From positions 310,001-374,000 of the forward strand of contig NZ_JAIVAH010000013.1 in the NCBI RefSeq assembly GCF_020171745.1: DNA of 64,000 bases, given 5' to 3'. Shown here piece by piece: positions 52,618-61,942 of the stretch. Positions within the stretch are counted from its first letter, which is position 1. Each line of letters begins with the position of its first letter. The notes under the pieces are model-generated. The model was not told where the DNA came from and did not search any database. It saw only the letters and a list, made by a program, of their open reading frames with translations. Source of the stretch: Prescottella equi. Its GTDB lineage: Bacteria; Actinomycetota; Actinomycetes; Mycobacteriales; Mycobacteriaceae. Position numbers and translations under genes: made by a program.

Positions 52618-53799
52618 ATGGCCCGGTTCCCCCTGAGTGAGCGCTGGTATCGCTGGAGCGCCGCCCACGCGGTCGGAATCGACCGCGTCGTGGCGGCGTT
52701 TCTGTCGTTCGCCTGTCTCTTGGCTGCCGCCGGCGGCGGCGACAAGGCGTTGGTGGTGTCGCTCGGTATGACGGTGCCGCTGGCGTGGCGACGCTCGCAC
52801 ACCATCGTCTCCGGGTTCACCATCGCGGGATTCGCGGTAGCCCATCTGGTGCTGATCCCGAACATGCTGCTGCCGAGCGTGATCGCGGTGCCGATCGCGC
52901 TGTACGCCTTCGCCGCGTACACCCCGCGGTGGAGCAGCTACACGGCGCTGCTGATCGCGATCGGGGGCGCGTCCGTCGGTGGCCTCGAGTATTTCGCGTA
53001 CGACGGACGCGGCTGGCAGGAGGCCGTGATCACCTCGACGTTCCTCGTCGTGTTCGTGCTGGCGGTGTGGGCGTTCGGCGATCTGCGACGGGTCCGTCTC
53101 AAGGAGATCGAGGGACTGACCGAACGGGCTCGGCTGCTCGAACTCGAGCGCGCCCAGGAGGCCGAGCTCGCAGCCCTCGGCGAGCGCACGCGCATCGCAC
53201 GGGAGATGCACGACATCGTCGCGCACTCGCTCACGGTCGTCATCGCGCAGGCCGACGGCGGCCGCTACGGCGCGGCGCAGGATCCGCAGGCCGCCATCAC
53301 CGCGCTCGAGACGATCGCATCGACGGGCAGGCAGGCCCTGACGGACATGCGGGCGCTGCTGTCGGTGCTGCGCGAGGACCGGCCGCGCGAGTTCTCCGCG
53401 ATGCCGGGCGTCGGCGACATCGAAGGGCTCGTCGCCGAATTGCAGCGCGGCGGGCTCGACGTCGCGCTGAACGTCACCGGCGAGCCGCGGGACCTGTCCA
53501 CCGGCGCAGGCCTGACCGCGTACCGCATCGTGCAGGAGTCGCTCACCAACGTGCTCAAGCACGCCGGACCCGGCGCAGAGGCGCGGGTCGACGTGAACTG
53601 GGGCGAGCGCGAACTCGAACTCGTCGTCAGCGACGACGGCCGGGGCGGTGCGGCGGCACTGATCGAGCCGTCTCCCGGCGGGCAGGGCGTGATCGGAATG
53701 ACCGAGCGCGCCAAACTGCACGGCGGGCGACTCTCGGCCGGTCCCGTGTCCGGTGGCGGTTACCGGGTGCAGGGACTGCTGCCGTACGTCGCGCCCTAG
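52618..53799 (+). CDS. NarL/HisKA_3-type sensor histidine kinase
   Basis: A 393-residue kinase. Four or five hydrophobic segments in the first 155 residues form an intramembrane sensor with almost no external loop. A coiled-coil linker (LTERARLLELERAQEAELAAL) leads to the HisKA_3 motif with His198 in REMHDIVAHSL; the ATPase domain has SDDGRGGAAAL and ends with a G-box MTERAKLHGG. Intramembrane-sensing kinases commonly detect envelope stress or antibiotics. Followed 10 bases later by its regulator and then an ABC exporter. Confidence 0.92.
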   Translation: MARFPLSERWYRWSAAHAVGIDRVVAAFLSFACLLAAAGGGDKALVVSLGMTVPLAWRRSHTIVSGFTIAGFAVAHLVLIPNMLLPSVIAVPIALYAFAAYTPRWSSYTALLIAIGGASVGGLEYFAYDGRGWQEAVITSTFLVVFVLAVWAFGDLRRVRLKEIEGLTERARLLELERAQEAELAALGERTRIAREMHDIVAHSLTVVIAQADGGRYGAAQDPQAAITALETIASTGRQALTDMRALLSVLREDRPREFSAMPGVGDIEGLVAELQRGGLDVALNVTGEPRDLSTGAGLTAYRIVQESLTNVLKHAGPGAEARVDVNWGERELELVVSDDGRGGAAALIEPSPGGQGVIGMTERAKLHGGRLSAGPVSGGGYRVQGLLPYVAP

Positions 53800-53809
53800 G
53801 CTGGACGGC
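53797..53809 (+). promoter_or_regulatory. Leaderless -10 hexamer for NarL regulator (TAGGCT)
   Basis: TAGGCT, 7 bases, then ATG. The TAG is the stop codon of the kinase gene, so the promoter overlaps its end. Confidence 0.5.
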
Positions 53810-54478
53810 ATGATCCGCGTGGCCCTCGTCGACGACCAACAGCTCGTGCGGGCCGGCTTCCGCATGGTGATCGATTCGCAGCCCGACCTCACGGTGGTGC
53901 TCGAGGCGTCCGACGGGGCGCGCGCTGTCGACGAACTGTCCCGCACACCGGCCGACGTCGTGCTCATGGACGTCCAGATGCCGAACATGGACGGCATCGA
54001 GGCCACTCGTCGGCTCACCGCCCGTGACGACTCGCCGAAGGTAGTGGTGCTCACCACGTTCGAGAACGACGAGTACGTGATGTCCGCGATCAGCGCGGGC
54101 GCCAGCGGCTTCCTGCTCAAGGACGTGCCGCCCGAGGAACTGCTCGACGCGATCCGCACGGTCCACCGCGGCGACGCCGTCATCGAGGCCCGCTCCACCC
54201 GGAAGCTGCTGCAGCACGTGGGCCCGATGCTGAGCGACTCGGCGCAGCCGTCGCTGCCGGAGGATCTGACACCGCGCGAGGTCGAGGTGCTCGAGGCGAT
54301 GGCCCACGGACTGTCGAACTCCGAGATCGCGCAGAAGTTCGTGGTGTCCGAGGCGACAGTGAAAACCCATGTGGGACGGGTTCTCTCGAAGACCGGATCC
54401 CGCGACCGCGTCCAGGCCGTGGTGTACGCGTTCCAGGTCGGTCTCGTGCGGCCGCAGGATCTCCTCGGCTCCGACTGA
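53810..54478 (+). CDS. NarL/LuxR-type response regulator
   Basis: A 222-residue regulator: receiver with Asp54 in VVLMDVQMPNMDG and Lys in FLLKDVPPEEL, and a LuxR helix-turn-helix (LTPREVEVLEAMAHGLSNSEIA, then SEATVKTHVGRVLSKTG) at about 150-205. Partner of the preceding kinase; probable activator of the ABC exporter that follows after 106 bases. Confidence 0.94.
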   Translation: MIRVALVDDQQLVRAGFRMVIDSQPDLTVVLEASDGARAVDELSRTPADVVLMDVQMPNMDGIEATRRLTARDDSPKVVVLTTFENDEYVMSAISAGASGFLLKDVPPEELLDAIRTVHRGDAVIEARSTRKLLQHVGPMLSDSAQPSLPEDLTPREVEVLEAMAHGLSNSEIAQKFVVSEATVKTHVGRVLSKTGSRDRVQAVVYAFQVGLVRPQDLLGSD

Positions 54479-54571
54479 GCCGTCAGGATGACGCGCGGTC
54501 CTACCGGGGTATGACTGCGAGCGTCGCGGAGATCGCCCCGCGCTCCGATGTGCCGGATCCCTGACCAGCCA

Positions 54572-54584
54572 TAACGTCGATTCC
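54572..54584 (+). promoter_or_regulatory. Leaderless -10 hexamer for ABC ATPase
   Basis: TAACGT, 7 bases, then ATG. Lies in the 106-base gap after the response regulator. Confidence 0.5.
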
Positions 54585-55340
54585 ATGAGAATTGACGACC
54601 AGAAGGTGCGGGCTCGCGGCCTGACGAAGACCTACGGGAACGGCGAGACCGCCGTCCATGCACTGCGTGGAGTGGACGTCGACTTCGGCGCGGGTGCGTT
54701 CACCGCGATCATGGGCCCGTCGGGCTCGGGCAAGTCGACGCTGATGCACTGCCTCGCCGGCCTCGACACCGCGACCGCGGGGACCGTCGAGGTGGGCGGC
54801 ACCGAGATAACGCGGTTGGGTGACCGGGCGCTCACGGAACTGCGACGCGACCGGATCGGCTTCGTGTTCCAGGCGTTCAACCTGCTGCCGGTGCTCTCGG
54901 CCGAGGAGAACATGCTGCTGCCCATGCGGTTGGCGGGACGCCTGCCCGAGCCGGGGTGGCGCGACGAGGTGGTGCGCCGTCTGGGTCTGACCGACCGGCT
55001 CGGACACCGCCCGCACGAGTTGTCGGGCGGTCAGCAGCAGCGGGTCGCGGTGGCGCGGGCGCTGCTGCCGCAGCCGGACGTGATCTTCGCGGACGAGCCC
55101 ACCGGCAATCTGGATTCCCGCACGGGTGCGGAGGTGCTCGACCTGCTGCGCTCGAGTGTCCGCGAGACCGGACAGACCGTCGTGATGGTGACCCACGACC
55201 CGGTCGCCGCGTCGTACGCCGACCGGGTGGTGTTGATCGCCGACGGCCGCATCGCCGGCGAGATCGACCGTCCCACCACCGATTCGGTGATCGAGACGAT
55301 GCGTTCGCTCGGCGCCGACGACGTCAGCAGGACGCACTGA
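54585..55340 (+). CDS. MacB/LolD-type ABC transporter ATPase
   Basis: A 251-residue ATP-binding subunit. Walker A GPSGSGKST at 44-52, Q loop VFQAFNLLPVLS, signature LSGGQQQRVAVARALL, Walker B VIFADEPTGNLD and the H-loop VTHDPVA. Subfamily traits (AEEN after the Q-loop, LDSRTG) indicate the MacB/FtsE group of mechanotransmitting exporters. Its stop overlaps the permease ATG (TGATG). Confidence 0.94.
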   Translation: MRIDDQKVRARGLTKTYGNGETAVHALRGVDVDFGAGAFTAIMGPSGSGKSTLMHCLAGLDTATAGTVEVGGTEITRLGDRALTELRRDRIGFVFQAFNLLPVLSAEENMLLPMRLAGRLPEPGWRDEVVRRLGLTDRLGHRPHELSGGQQQRVAVARALLPQPDVIFADEPTGNLDSRTGAEVLDLLRSSVRETGQTVVMVTHDPVAASYADRVVLIADGRIAGEIDRPTTDSVIETMRSLGADDVSRTH

Positions 55341-57781
55341 TGCGCGGGCTGGCGTGGGCGCAGATGCGCGCCCATGCGGGACGGTATGTCGCCTCGGCGC
55401 TCGCGGTCGTGATCTCGGTGGCCTTCATCGTCGCGACCCTCACCCTGAACTCGACGCTCAAGTCGGGCGTGACGGATTCGCTGGCCGGTCAGTACGCGTC
55501 GTCGGACGTCGTCGTGACCGGCAGCGCCGACGTGGCCGCGATCGCGGCGGTGCCCGGCGTGCGTGCGGTGAGCGAGGACGTCTCGGTGAGCGTCAAGGTC
55601 CGACGCGACGGTGAGTCCGCGGCGTGGGGGTCGGCGCAGTCCGTGGCGGACGACGCCGCGCTGCGCTGGCAGTCGCTCGCCGACGGGCGTTTCCCCGCCG
55701 CGCCGGGCGAGATTGCGGTGGAGAAGGATTCGGGTGTCCCGCTCGGCGGCAACATCACGGTCACGACACTCGGCGGTGAGAAGCAGGTCACCGAGACCGC
55801 GACGGTGGTCGGCCACGTCGACCTGTCCGGCACCGCGCAGGGCATGGACGGCACCACGGTGTTCGCGACACCCGGACAGTTGGAGGCGTGGACGTCCGGT
55901 GGCGGGGCGCGGGAGATCCGCGTCGCCGGTGACGGCATAGTGACACAGCAGCAGCTGGCCGACCGGGTCCGCGCGGCGCTGCCCGCGGACGCGACGGTGG
56001 AGACCGCGGCCCGGCAGACGGAACTGGCGTCGCAGCAGTTCCTCGGTGACTCCGATCTCCTCGCGAGTGTGCTGCTCGCGTTCGGCGCCATCGCGGTCGT
56101 CGTCGCGGGACTGGTCATCGCGAACACGTTCGCGGTGCTCCTCGCGGCCCGCACCCAGGAGCTGGCACTGTTGCGCTGCGTCGGCGCGACGGCCGCGCAG
56201 GTGCGGCGCAGTGTGCGAGCCGAGGCCGCCGGGGTGGGTGTGGTCGCGTCGGTGTTGGGCGTGGCGTTCGGCGTCGCGACGGCCTGGGTGGTGGGCCGGA
56301 TCGTGGCTGCCACCGACGCCCCGATCCCGTTGCGCGGCTTGACCGTCACGCCGGTCACAGTGATCGCCGGACTGGTCGTCGGCATCGCGATGACGATGAT
56401 CGCGGCGTCGGCGCCCGGACGGGCCGCGACACGGGTGTCGCCGCTGGCGGCGCTGCAGCCGCTCGAGTCGAAGCCCGAACCGGTGGTGGTGTCGCGGGCC
56501 CGCAGGTTCCTCGGAATGCTCGGGCTGGCAGTGGGTGTCGGCATCCTCGCGATCGGTGTGGCCACGGCGCAGGTCCTCGCCGCGTGCCTCGGTGGTCTGC
56601 TCACGTTCGTCGCGGTGGTGCTGCTGAGTCAGCGGATCGTCCCGGCCGTGATCTCCCGTGTCGGTGCAGTGCTGGGCCGTTTCGGTGGCCCCGTCGGGAT
56701 GCTCGCGGCGGGCAACGCCGGACGCAATCCCCGGCGCACCGCCGCGACCGCGACGGCACTGTTGATCGGTGTGACGCTCACGAGCACCCTCGTCGTCGGT
56801 ATCGCCGTCACCAAGGCCAGCGCCCCCGGCGCGGTCGACGACCAGTTCCCGGTGGACGTGAGCGTCGGCACGTGGCAGGACGGGGGCCTGCCGACCGGTC
56901 TCACCGACCGGGTGCGGGCGCTGGACGGGGTGGACGCGGTGGCACCGCTCACTGTCGCGGACCTCACGCTGCCCGACGGCCGCACGCTCACGGTGTACGG
57001 CGCCGACGTGGCGGCAGTGCGCGCCACCCTGCGCACCGATGTCGACCTGCCGGGCAATCGGCAACTGCTGTTGCCGGTCGACGACCGGACCGGTCTCGGA
57101 CTGGAGTCCGGCGTACAGGTGATGCTCGCGGGTGCCACGGGACGCGGCGAGTTCACCGTCGGCGGGTCGGGCGACCTGCCCGCGATGATGGATCAGCGAG
57201 CCCTGGGGTCGCTGTCGCCCCAGGCGAGCACCGAACAGCTGTGGATCCGGCTCGCCGACGGGCTTTCGGACGACGAGCAGCGCGCCGTCCAGGACGAGAT
57301 CTCCTCGCTCGCAGAGCAGTTGGCTCCGGGCAGCGAAGTCGGCGGCTCGCTCGTGATGCGCGCGACACTCGACACGGTCCTCGACACCCTGCTGATGATC
57401 GTCGCCGGCCTGCTGTCGGTGGCGGTGGTGATCGCGCTGATCGGCGTGGGGAACACGATGGCGCTGTCGGTACTCGAGCGCCGACGCGAGTCCGGCCTGC
57501 TCCGGGCCGTCGGCCTGACCCGTGCGGGCCTGCGGTCGCTGCTGCTGTGGGAGGCGGTGCTGATCGCGGGTGTCGCATCTGCGCTCGGCGTCGCGCTGGG
57601 TCTCGCATTCGGCATCACCGGATCGGCGTCGGTGTTCGGGTTCGACGACCTCGAACTCGGCACCCTGCCGTGGCTGACGCTGCTGCTGATCGTGCTGGGC
57701 GGCGGCGTGGCCGGAGTGATCGCCGCGATCCTGCCGGCGCGACGGGCGGCCCGCACGGCGCCGGTGGCCGCGCTGGCGTGA
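55340..57781 (+). CDS. FtsX-like ABC transporter permease
   Basis: An 813-residue permease with two FtsX domains. A hydrophobic N-terminal segment (about 15-37) precedes a large extracytoplasmic MacB_PCD-like region; core helix sets lie around 245-360, 385-440 and 680-800, with the RTQELALLRCVGAT and ERRRESGLLRAVGLTR loops that contact the ATPase. The double-FtsX layout is typical of actinobacterial drug or peptide exporters. Co-translated with the ATPase; convergent 6 bases from the TIGR03089 gene. Confidence 0.92.
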   Translation: MRGLAWAQMRAHAGRYVASALAVVISVAFIVATLTLNSTLKSGVTDSLAGQYASSDVVVTGSADVAAIAAVPGVRAVSEDVSVSVKVRRDGESAAWGSAQSVADDAALRWQSLADGRFPAAPGEIAVEKDSGVPLGGNITVTTLGGEKQVTETATVVGHVDLSGTAQGMDGTTVFATPGQLEAWTSGGGAREIRVAGDGIVTQQQLADRVRAALPADATVETAARQTELASQQFLGDSDLLASVLLAFGAIAVVVAGLVIANTFAVLLAARTQELALLRCVGATAAQVRRSVRAEAAGVGVVASVLGVAFGVATAWVVGRIVAATDAPIPLRGLTVTPVTVIAGLVVGIAMTMIAASAPGRAATRVSPLAALQPLESKPEPVVVSRARRFLGMLGLAVGVGILAIGVATAQVLAACLGGLLTFVAVVLLSQRIVPAVISRVGAVLGRFGGPVGMLAAGNAGRNPRRTAATATALLIGVTLTSTLVVGIAVTKASAPGAVDDQFPVDVSVGTWQDGGLPTGLTDRVRALDGVDAVAPLTVADLTLPDGRTLTVYGADVAAVRATLRTDVDLPGNRQLLLPVDDRTGLGLESGVQVMLAGATGRGEFTVGGSGDLPAMMDQRALGSLSPQASTEQLWIRLADGLSDDEQRAVQDEISSLAEQLAPGSEVGGSLVMRATLDTVLDTLLMIVAGLLSVAVVIALIGVGNTMALSVLERRRESGLLRAVGLTRAGLRSLLLWEAVLIAGVASALGVALGLAFGITGSASVFGFDDLELGTLPWLTLLLIVLGGGVAGVIAAILPARRAARTAPVAALA

Positions 57782-57787
57782 GGGCGG

Positions 57788-58507
57788 CTACCGGCCGATC
57801 TGTGCGGTGATCTTCTCGGCGCCGACGCGACGTTCGATCGCGTCGGCGTCGGGATTGTTCACCTGCACCAGCGAGGCCCCGACCGCGAGCACCGAGATCA
57901 GGCCGGCGATCAGTTCGTCGGGCGTCGACCAGGAGCGGGTGGAGAGCACCCGGTCGGTCGAGGCGACACCGTCGGCGGCGGCCGCGGCGCGGGCGGCGGA
58001 CAGGACGTCGTCGATGCTGCGTCCGTCGAGGGCCGCAGCGCCGGACCCGGTGGGCCGGAACTGGTCACCGTGCACGCGGACGGCCGTCGCATAGTCGGTG
58101 ATGCCGACGGGCAGGTCGGGCACCGGGCGGCCGAACGCGTCGAGCGACAGGACCGCGACCTCGGGGGCGTCGGCAACGTCGTCCAGTCGGTCGACCGTCA
58201 CGAGCGCGGCGTCCGCGTCGGGGTCGGCGTCGAGCGTGACCTCGAGCCCCGCCCACCACGCGCCGAGCAGCACGGCGGCGGTCTGCCAATGTGCGGGCAG
58301 CAGGACCGACACCCGGGCACCGGGCATCAGTGCGAACTCGTCGGACAGCAGGTTCGCGGTCTTCGCCGCCCAGTTGGCGAGCGTGACCGCCGACAGCTCG
58401 ATGCGCTCGCCGGTGGCGTCGTCGTAGTAGGTGATCCTCGGGCCCGCCGGATCGGCGGCGAGGATCGGGTCGAGCAGTGCGGTGGTCAGATCGGTCACGG
58501 CGCCCAT
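57788..58507 (-). CDS. TIGR03089 family protein
   Basis: A 239-residue actinobacterial protein related to the N-terminal part of AMP-binding enzymes: SAVTLANWAAKTANLLSDEFAL and VLLPAHWQTAAVLLGAWWAG match their substrate-side helices. The ATP-binding loop and C-terminal domain are absent, so it is not an adenylating enzyme. Orthologue of Rv3268. It starts 22 bases after the LCP gene, likely co-transcribed with it, which suggests a wall-related role. Confidence 0.88.
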   Translation of the reverse strand: MGAVTDLTTALLDPILAADPAGPRITYYDDATGERIELSAVTLANWAAKTANLLSDEFALMPGARVSVLLPAHWQTAAVLLGAWWAGLEVTLDADPDADAALVTVDRLDDVADAPEVAVLSLDAFGRPVPDLPVGITDYATAVRVHGDQFRPTGSGAAALDGRSIDDVLSAARAAAAADGVASTDRVLSTRSWSTPDELIAGLISVLAVGASLVQVNNPDADAIERRVGAEKITAQIGR

Positions 58508-58529
58508 TCTGTCAGTTCATCCGGTGCGG

Positions 58530-60071
58530 TCAGTTCACGCAGTGCGGGCCCTTGTTGCCGGCGTCGATCGCGGGCCCCGGCTCGACCGGGGTGGGGGAGG
58601 TGCCCGCGTCCGAGACGCCACCGGACCCATTCGACGACGACGAACCCGACGGGCTCTTGTAATCGCCCGCGAGCACGACCCGGACCTCGCCCGACGACAG
58701 CGACGAATCCGCCTCGATCGGCAGCCCGCCGAGCGTGACGGAGACGGCCTGGCCGGCCTTGCTGTCGGACTTGTTCGCGAACACCGTGCTGCGACTCACC
58801 GACTTGCCGGTGTTGTTGCCGACGTCACCGAGGCCGAAGCCCTCGTTCTCGAGCGTCGCGGCGACGCTCGTGGCGAGACCGCTGATGCTGCTGTCGTTGG
58901 CGACGTCGACGGTCACCGAGGAGACGTCGATGTCGGGCATGGTCGTCGGTGTCGTCGAGGTGGTGGTGTCGTCCTCGGCCGGCTGCTCACCGGCGAGCCC
59001 GGCCACGTACTTGCGCACGGCCTTCGGGTCGACCTGGACGATCGACTCGCCGTAGTCGGTCATCCCGTTGATGTCGACCACGGGGATGGTCTCGAAGCGC
59101 ACCTTGCCGCCCGCGAGATCCTGTAGCTGCGTCGCGAATTCGATGATGTCCCAGTCGGAGTCGAGCACCACCGAGCGCTTGACGGCCGCGGTCAGCTGGT
59201 TGATCTTGCCCGGGCTGGTGAGGGTCTTCGCGCTGAGCACCTCACGGACGAGGGATGCCATGAACACCTGCTGGCGGACGATGCGGTCGAGGTCGCCGCG
59301 CGGCAGGTTGTGCCGCTGCCGGACGAAGCTCAGCGCGTTCGCACCCGACAGCGTCTGCTCGCCCGCGGGGAACTTCGCACCCGAGAGCGGTTCGTCCACA
59401 GCCGCGTTGAGGCACACGTCGACGCCACCCACGGCGTCGGTGAGGAGAACGAAGCCGAGCAGGCCGATCTCCGCGTAGTGGTCGACCGTGACGCCTGTGA
59501 GGTTCGCCACCGATTCGATGAGCGCCTCACGGCCGGCCTGGGTGGCCTCCTTCTCTGCGGTCTTCTCCGATTCGCCGTCCTCGATCAGCTTCTGGCGTTC
59601 GGTTTCCTTGGTGGCGCCGTACGCGGCGTTGATCTTCGACTTCCCGATGCCGGGCACGTCGACGTACGCGTCGCGCGGAATCGAGATCGCCGTCGCGGAA
59701 CTGCCGTCGTTGGGGACGCGGACCAGAATGATCGTGTCGGTGTTGGACGCGACCTCCTCGCCTGCGCGCAGCGAGTCGAGTTCCGCCTGACTCAACGGAT
59801 TGCCGTGTGCGTCGGTGCGGCTGTCGGTGCCGACGAGCAGGATGTCGACGGCACCGTCCTTGGTGCCGCCGAGGCCGAGGCCGCCGATCGTGGCGAGGCT
59901 CGAGCGCAGGGAGTCGACACTGCGCCAAGCGAATCCGGTGATCACGAGGACCAGCACCGCGGCGATCGCGACAGCGATCTGGATGCGCGAGAGCGGGTTC
60001 TGCGCTCGCGGCACCGTCCGTGCGGTGGGCTCCTGTGGCACGCGTCGGCCTCCATGACGGTCGGTACTCAT
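58530..60071 (-). CDS. LytR-CpsA-Psr (LCP) family ligase with LytR_C domain
   Basis: A 513-residue membrane protein joining arabinogalactan or a similar polymer to peptidoglycan. One transmembrane helix (about 30-50), an LCP domain with VDILLVGTDSRTD, SIPRDAYVDVPGIGKSKINAAYG and NALSFVRQRHNLPRGDLDRIVRQQ holding the conserved Arg/Asp ligands of the lipid pyrophosphate, then a LytR_C domain and a Ser/Gly tail. Orthologue of Rv3267. Divergent from rmlD; a TAGCCT hexamer sits 10 bases before the ATG. Confidence 0.93.
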   Translation of the reverse strand: MSTDRHGGRRVPQEPTARTVPRAQNPLSRIQIAVAIAAVLVLVITGFAWRSVDSLRSSLATIGGLGLGGTKDGAVDILLVGTDSRTDAHGNPLSQAELDSLRAGEEVASNTDTIILVRVPNDGSSATAISIPRDAYVDVPGIGKSKINAAYGATKETERQKLIEDGESEKTAEKEATQAGREALIESVANLTGVTVDHYAEIGLLGFVLLTDAVGGVDVCLNAAVDEPLSGAKFPAGEQTLSGANALSFVRQRHNLPRGDLDRIVRQQVFMASLVREVLSAKTLTSPGKINQLTAAVKRSVVLDSDWDIIEFATQLQDLAGGKVRFETIPVVDINGMTDYGESIVQVDPKAVRKYVAGLAGEQPAEDDTTTSTTPTTMPDIDVSSVTVDVANDSSISGLATSVAATLENEGFGLGDVGNNTGKSVSRSTVFANKSDSKAGQAVSVTLGGLPIEADSSLSSGEVRVVLAGDYKSPSGSSSSNGSGGVSDAGTSPTPVEPGPAIDAGNKGPHCVN

Positions 60072-60144
60072 ACTGGCGACAAGGCTACTGGTGATTCCGC
60101 TTCGACAGGGCATGGCGGCGCTCGGCGTGCCAGACTCGCTCCCT

Positions 60145-61005
60145 GTGCGAAGGATTCTGGTGACGGGTGCGCGGGGGCAACTCGGTGGCCGATTGGTGCA
60201 GTGCGCCGAGGCCGCGGGACTGCCGGTGGCGGGTGTCGGTTCCGCTGAGCTGGACATCACCGACGCCGGCGCCGTCGATTCGTGGGTGACGCCCGGTGCG
60301 GTCGTCGTGAACTGTGCGGCCTACACGGCGGTCGACGCCGCGGAGTCGGACGAGGCGGCGGCCACCGCGGTCAACGAGACCGGGGCCCGGAATCTCGCGG
60401 CGGCGTGCGCGAAGGCTGGTGCGGACCTGATCCACGTCTCCACCGACTACGTGTTCTCCGGTGACCGTGCGGGCGGCGATGCCGCACCGTACGAGCCGGG
60501 GGATCCGACCGGCCCGCGGACCGCTTACGGGCGGACCAAGCTCGCCGGTGAGCTCGCGATCCGCGCGGCACTCCCCGACGCGCAGATCGTCCGGACGGCG
60601 TGGGTGTACACCGGAACCGGCACCGACTTCGTCGCGACGATGCTGCGGCTCGAGCGTGAGCAGGACACGGTTTCCGTCGTCGACGACCAGGTGGGTTCGC
60701 CGACGTATTCCGTGGACCTGGCCGCCGGTCTGCTCGAGCTGGCGCGCGTCGGCGGGCCGCGGGGCGCGACGCTGCACGCCACCAACGCCCGCAGCGCTAC
60801 GTGGTTCGACCTGGCGCGCGCGGTGTTCGCCGGTGTGGGCGCGGACCCCGACCGGGTCCGGCCGTGCACCAGCGCCGAGTTCGTCCGCCCGGCACCACGA
60901 CCGGCATACTCCGTGTTGTCTCCGCGCGCCTGGGAAGCGGCCGGCCTGACGCCGCTGCGCCCGTGGCAGGACGCGCTCGCCGACGCGCTGGCGCAACGTC
61001 GATGA
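60145..61005 (+). CDS. rmlD: dTDP-4-dehydrorhamnose reductase
   Basis: A 286-residue extended SDR reducing dTDP-4-keto-L-rhamnose to dTDP-L-rhamnose. N-terminal ILVTGARGQLGGRLVQ, CAAYTAVDAAESDE, STDYVFSGD and the catalytic TAYGRTKLAGE (Tyr, Lys). GTG start chosen because the fold begins there; a longer upstream reading adds unconserved residues. Orthologue of Rv3266c. First gene of the rmlD-wbbL-manB series. Confidence 0.94.
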   Translation: MRRILVTGARGQLGGRLVQCAEAAGLPVAGVGSAELDITDAGAVDSWVTPGAVVVNCAAYTAVDAAESDEAAATAVNETGARNLAAACAKAGADLIHVSTDYVFSGDRAGGDAAPYEPGDPTGPRTAYGRTKLAGELAIRAALPDAQIVRTAWVYTGTGTDFVATMLRLEREQDTVSVVDDQVGSPTYSVDLAAGLLELARVGGPRGATLHATNARSATWFDLARAVFAGVGADPDRVRPCTSAEFVRPAPRPAYSVLSPRAWEAAGLTPLRPWQDALADALAQRR

Positions 61006-61026
61006 GGACGATACGGGCACGCGGGC

Positions 61027-61039
61027 TAGGCTTGCCCGC
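61027..61039 (+). promoter_or_regulatory. Leaderless -10 hexamer for wbbL (TAGGCT)
   Basis: TAGGCT, 7 bases, then GTG, in the 34-base gap after rmlD. Confidence 0.6.
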
Positions 61040-61942
61040 GTGAGTTCGAAGCTGGCCGTCGTGACGGTGACCTACTCGCCTGGCGAGCATCTGGAGCATT
61101 TTCTGAGCACGCTGGCCGCAGCGACGGTCGAGAACCCGCAGGTCATCCTCGCCGACAACGGTTCGACGGATGGCGCCCCCGAGGCAGCGGCAGCGGCTCA
61201 CGATCATGTCCGGCTGCTTCGTACCGGCGGCAATATCGGCTACGGCGGCGCGATCAATCGCGCTGTCGCCGAGATCGACCCCGACATCGAGTTCGTCATG
61301 GTCGTCAACCCCGACGTGCGGTGGTCGCCGGGGTCGATCGACGAGTTGCTCGCGGCCGCCGAGCGGTGGCCACGAGCCGGTGCTCTGGGCCCGATGGTGC
61401 GGGAGCCCGACGGGAGCGTGTACCCGTCGGCCCGTCAGGTCCCGGATCTGATCTCGGGTGCGGGACACGCAGTCCTGGGGTCGGTGTGGCCGTCGAATCC
61501 GTGGACGCTGCGGTACCGGCAGGAGAACGAGACGATCACCGAGCGTCCGGCGGGATGGTTGTCGGGCTCGTGCCTGCTGATGCGCCGGTCCGCGTTCGAT
61601 TCGGTGGACGGGTTCGACTCGCGCTACTTCATGTACATGGAGGACGTCGACCTCGGGGACCGGCTGGGACGGGCGGGCTGGCTCAACGTGTTCGTCCCCT
61701 CGGCGGAGGTCACTCACGCCAAGGGACACGCGGCCGGGAAGCATCCCGAGCTGATGTTGCCCGCTCACCATGCGAGCGCCTATCGCTTCCAGGCCGACCG
61801 GCATCCGCTGTGGTGGCAGGCGCCACTGCGGTGGGCACTGCGCGGCGGACTGGCACTGCGTTCGAAGCTGGCGGTTGCGGCAGCCGTCCGCCGGCGGACA
61901 GGACGCGAGGACGAAGAGATCGAGACAGAGGGGAAAGCATGA
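61040..61942 (+). CDS. wbbL: Rhamnosyltransferase WbbL
   Basis: A 300-residue GT2 glycosyltransferase transferring L-rhamnose from dTDP-Rha to decaprenyl-PP-GlcNAc, forming the arabinogalactan linker. VVTVTYSPGEHLEHFL, ADNGSTDGAPE, VVNPDVRWSPGS (DxD-type Asp) and MEDVDLGDRLGRAGW. Cytosolic face of the membrane. Overlaps manB by 4 bases (ATGA). Orthologue of Rv3265c; essential in mycobacteria. Confidence 0.94.
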   Translation: MSSKLAVVTVTYSPGEHLEHFLSTLAAATVENPQVILADNGSTDGAPEAAAAAHDHVRLLRTGGNIGYGGAINRAVAEIDPDIEFVMVVNPDVRWSPGSIDELLAAAERWPRAGALGPMVREPDGSVYPSARQVPDLISGAGHAVLGSVWPSNPWTLRYRQENETITERPAGWLSGSCLLMRRSAFDSVDGFDSRYFMYMEDVDLGDRLGRAGWLNVFVPSAEVTHAKGHAAGKHPELMLPAHHASAYRFQADRHPLWWQAPLRWALRGGLALRSKLAVAAAVRRRTGREDEEIETEGKA

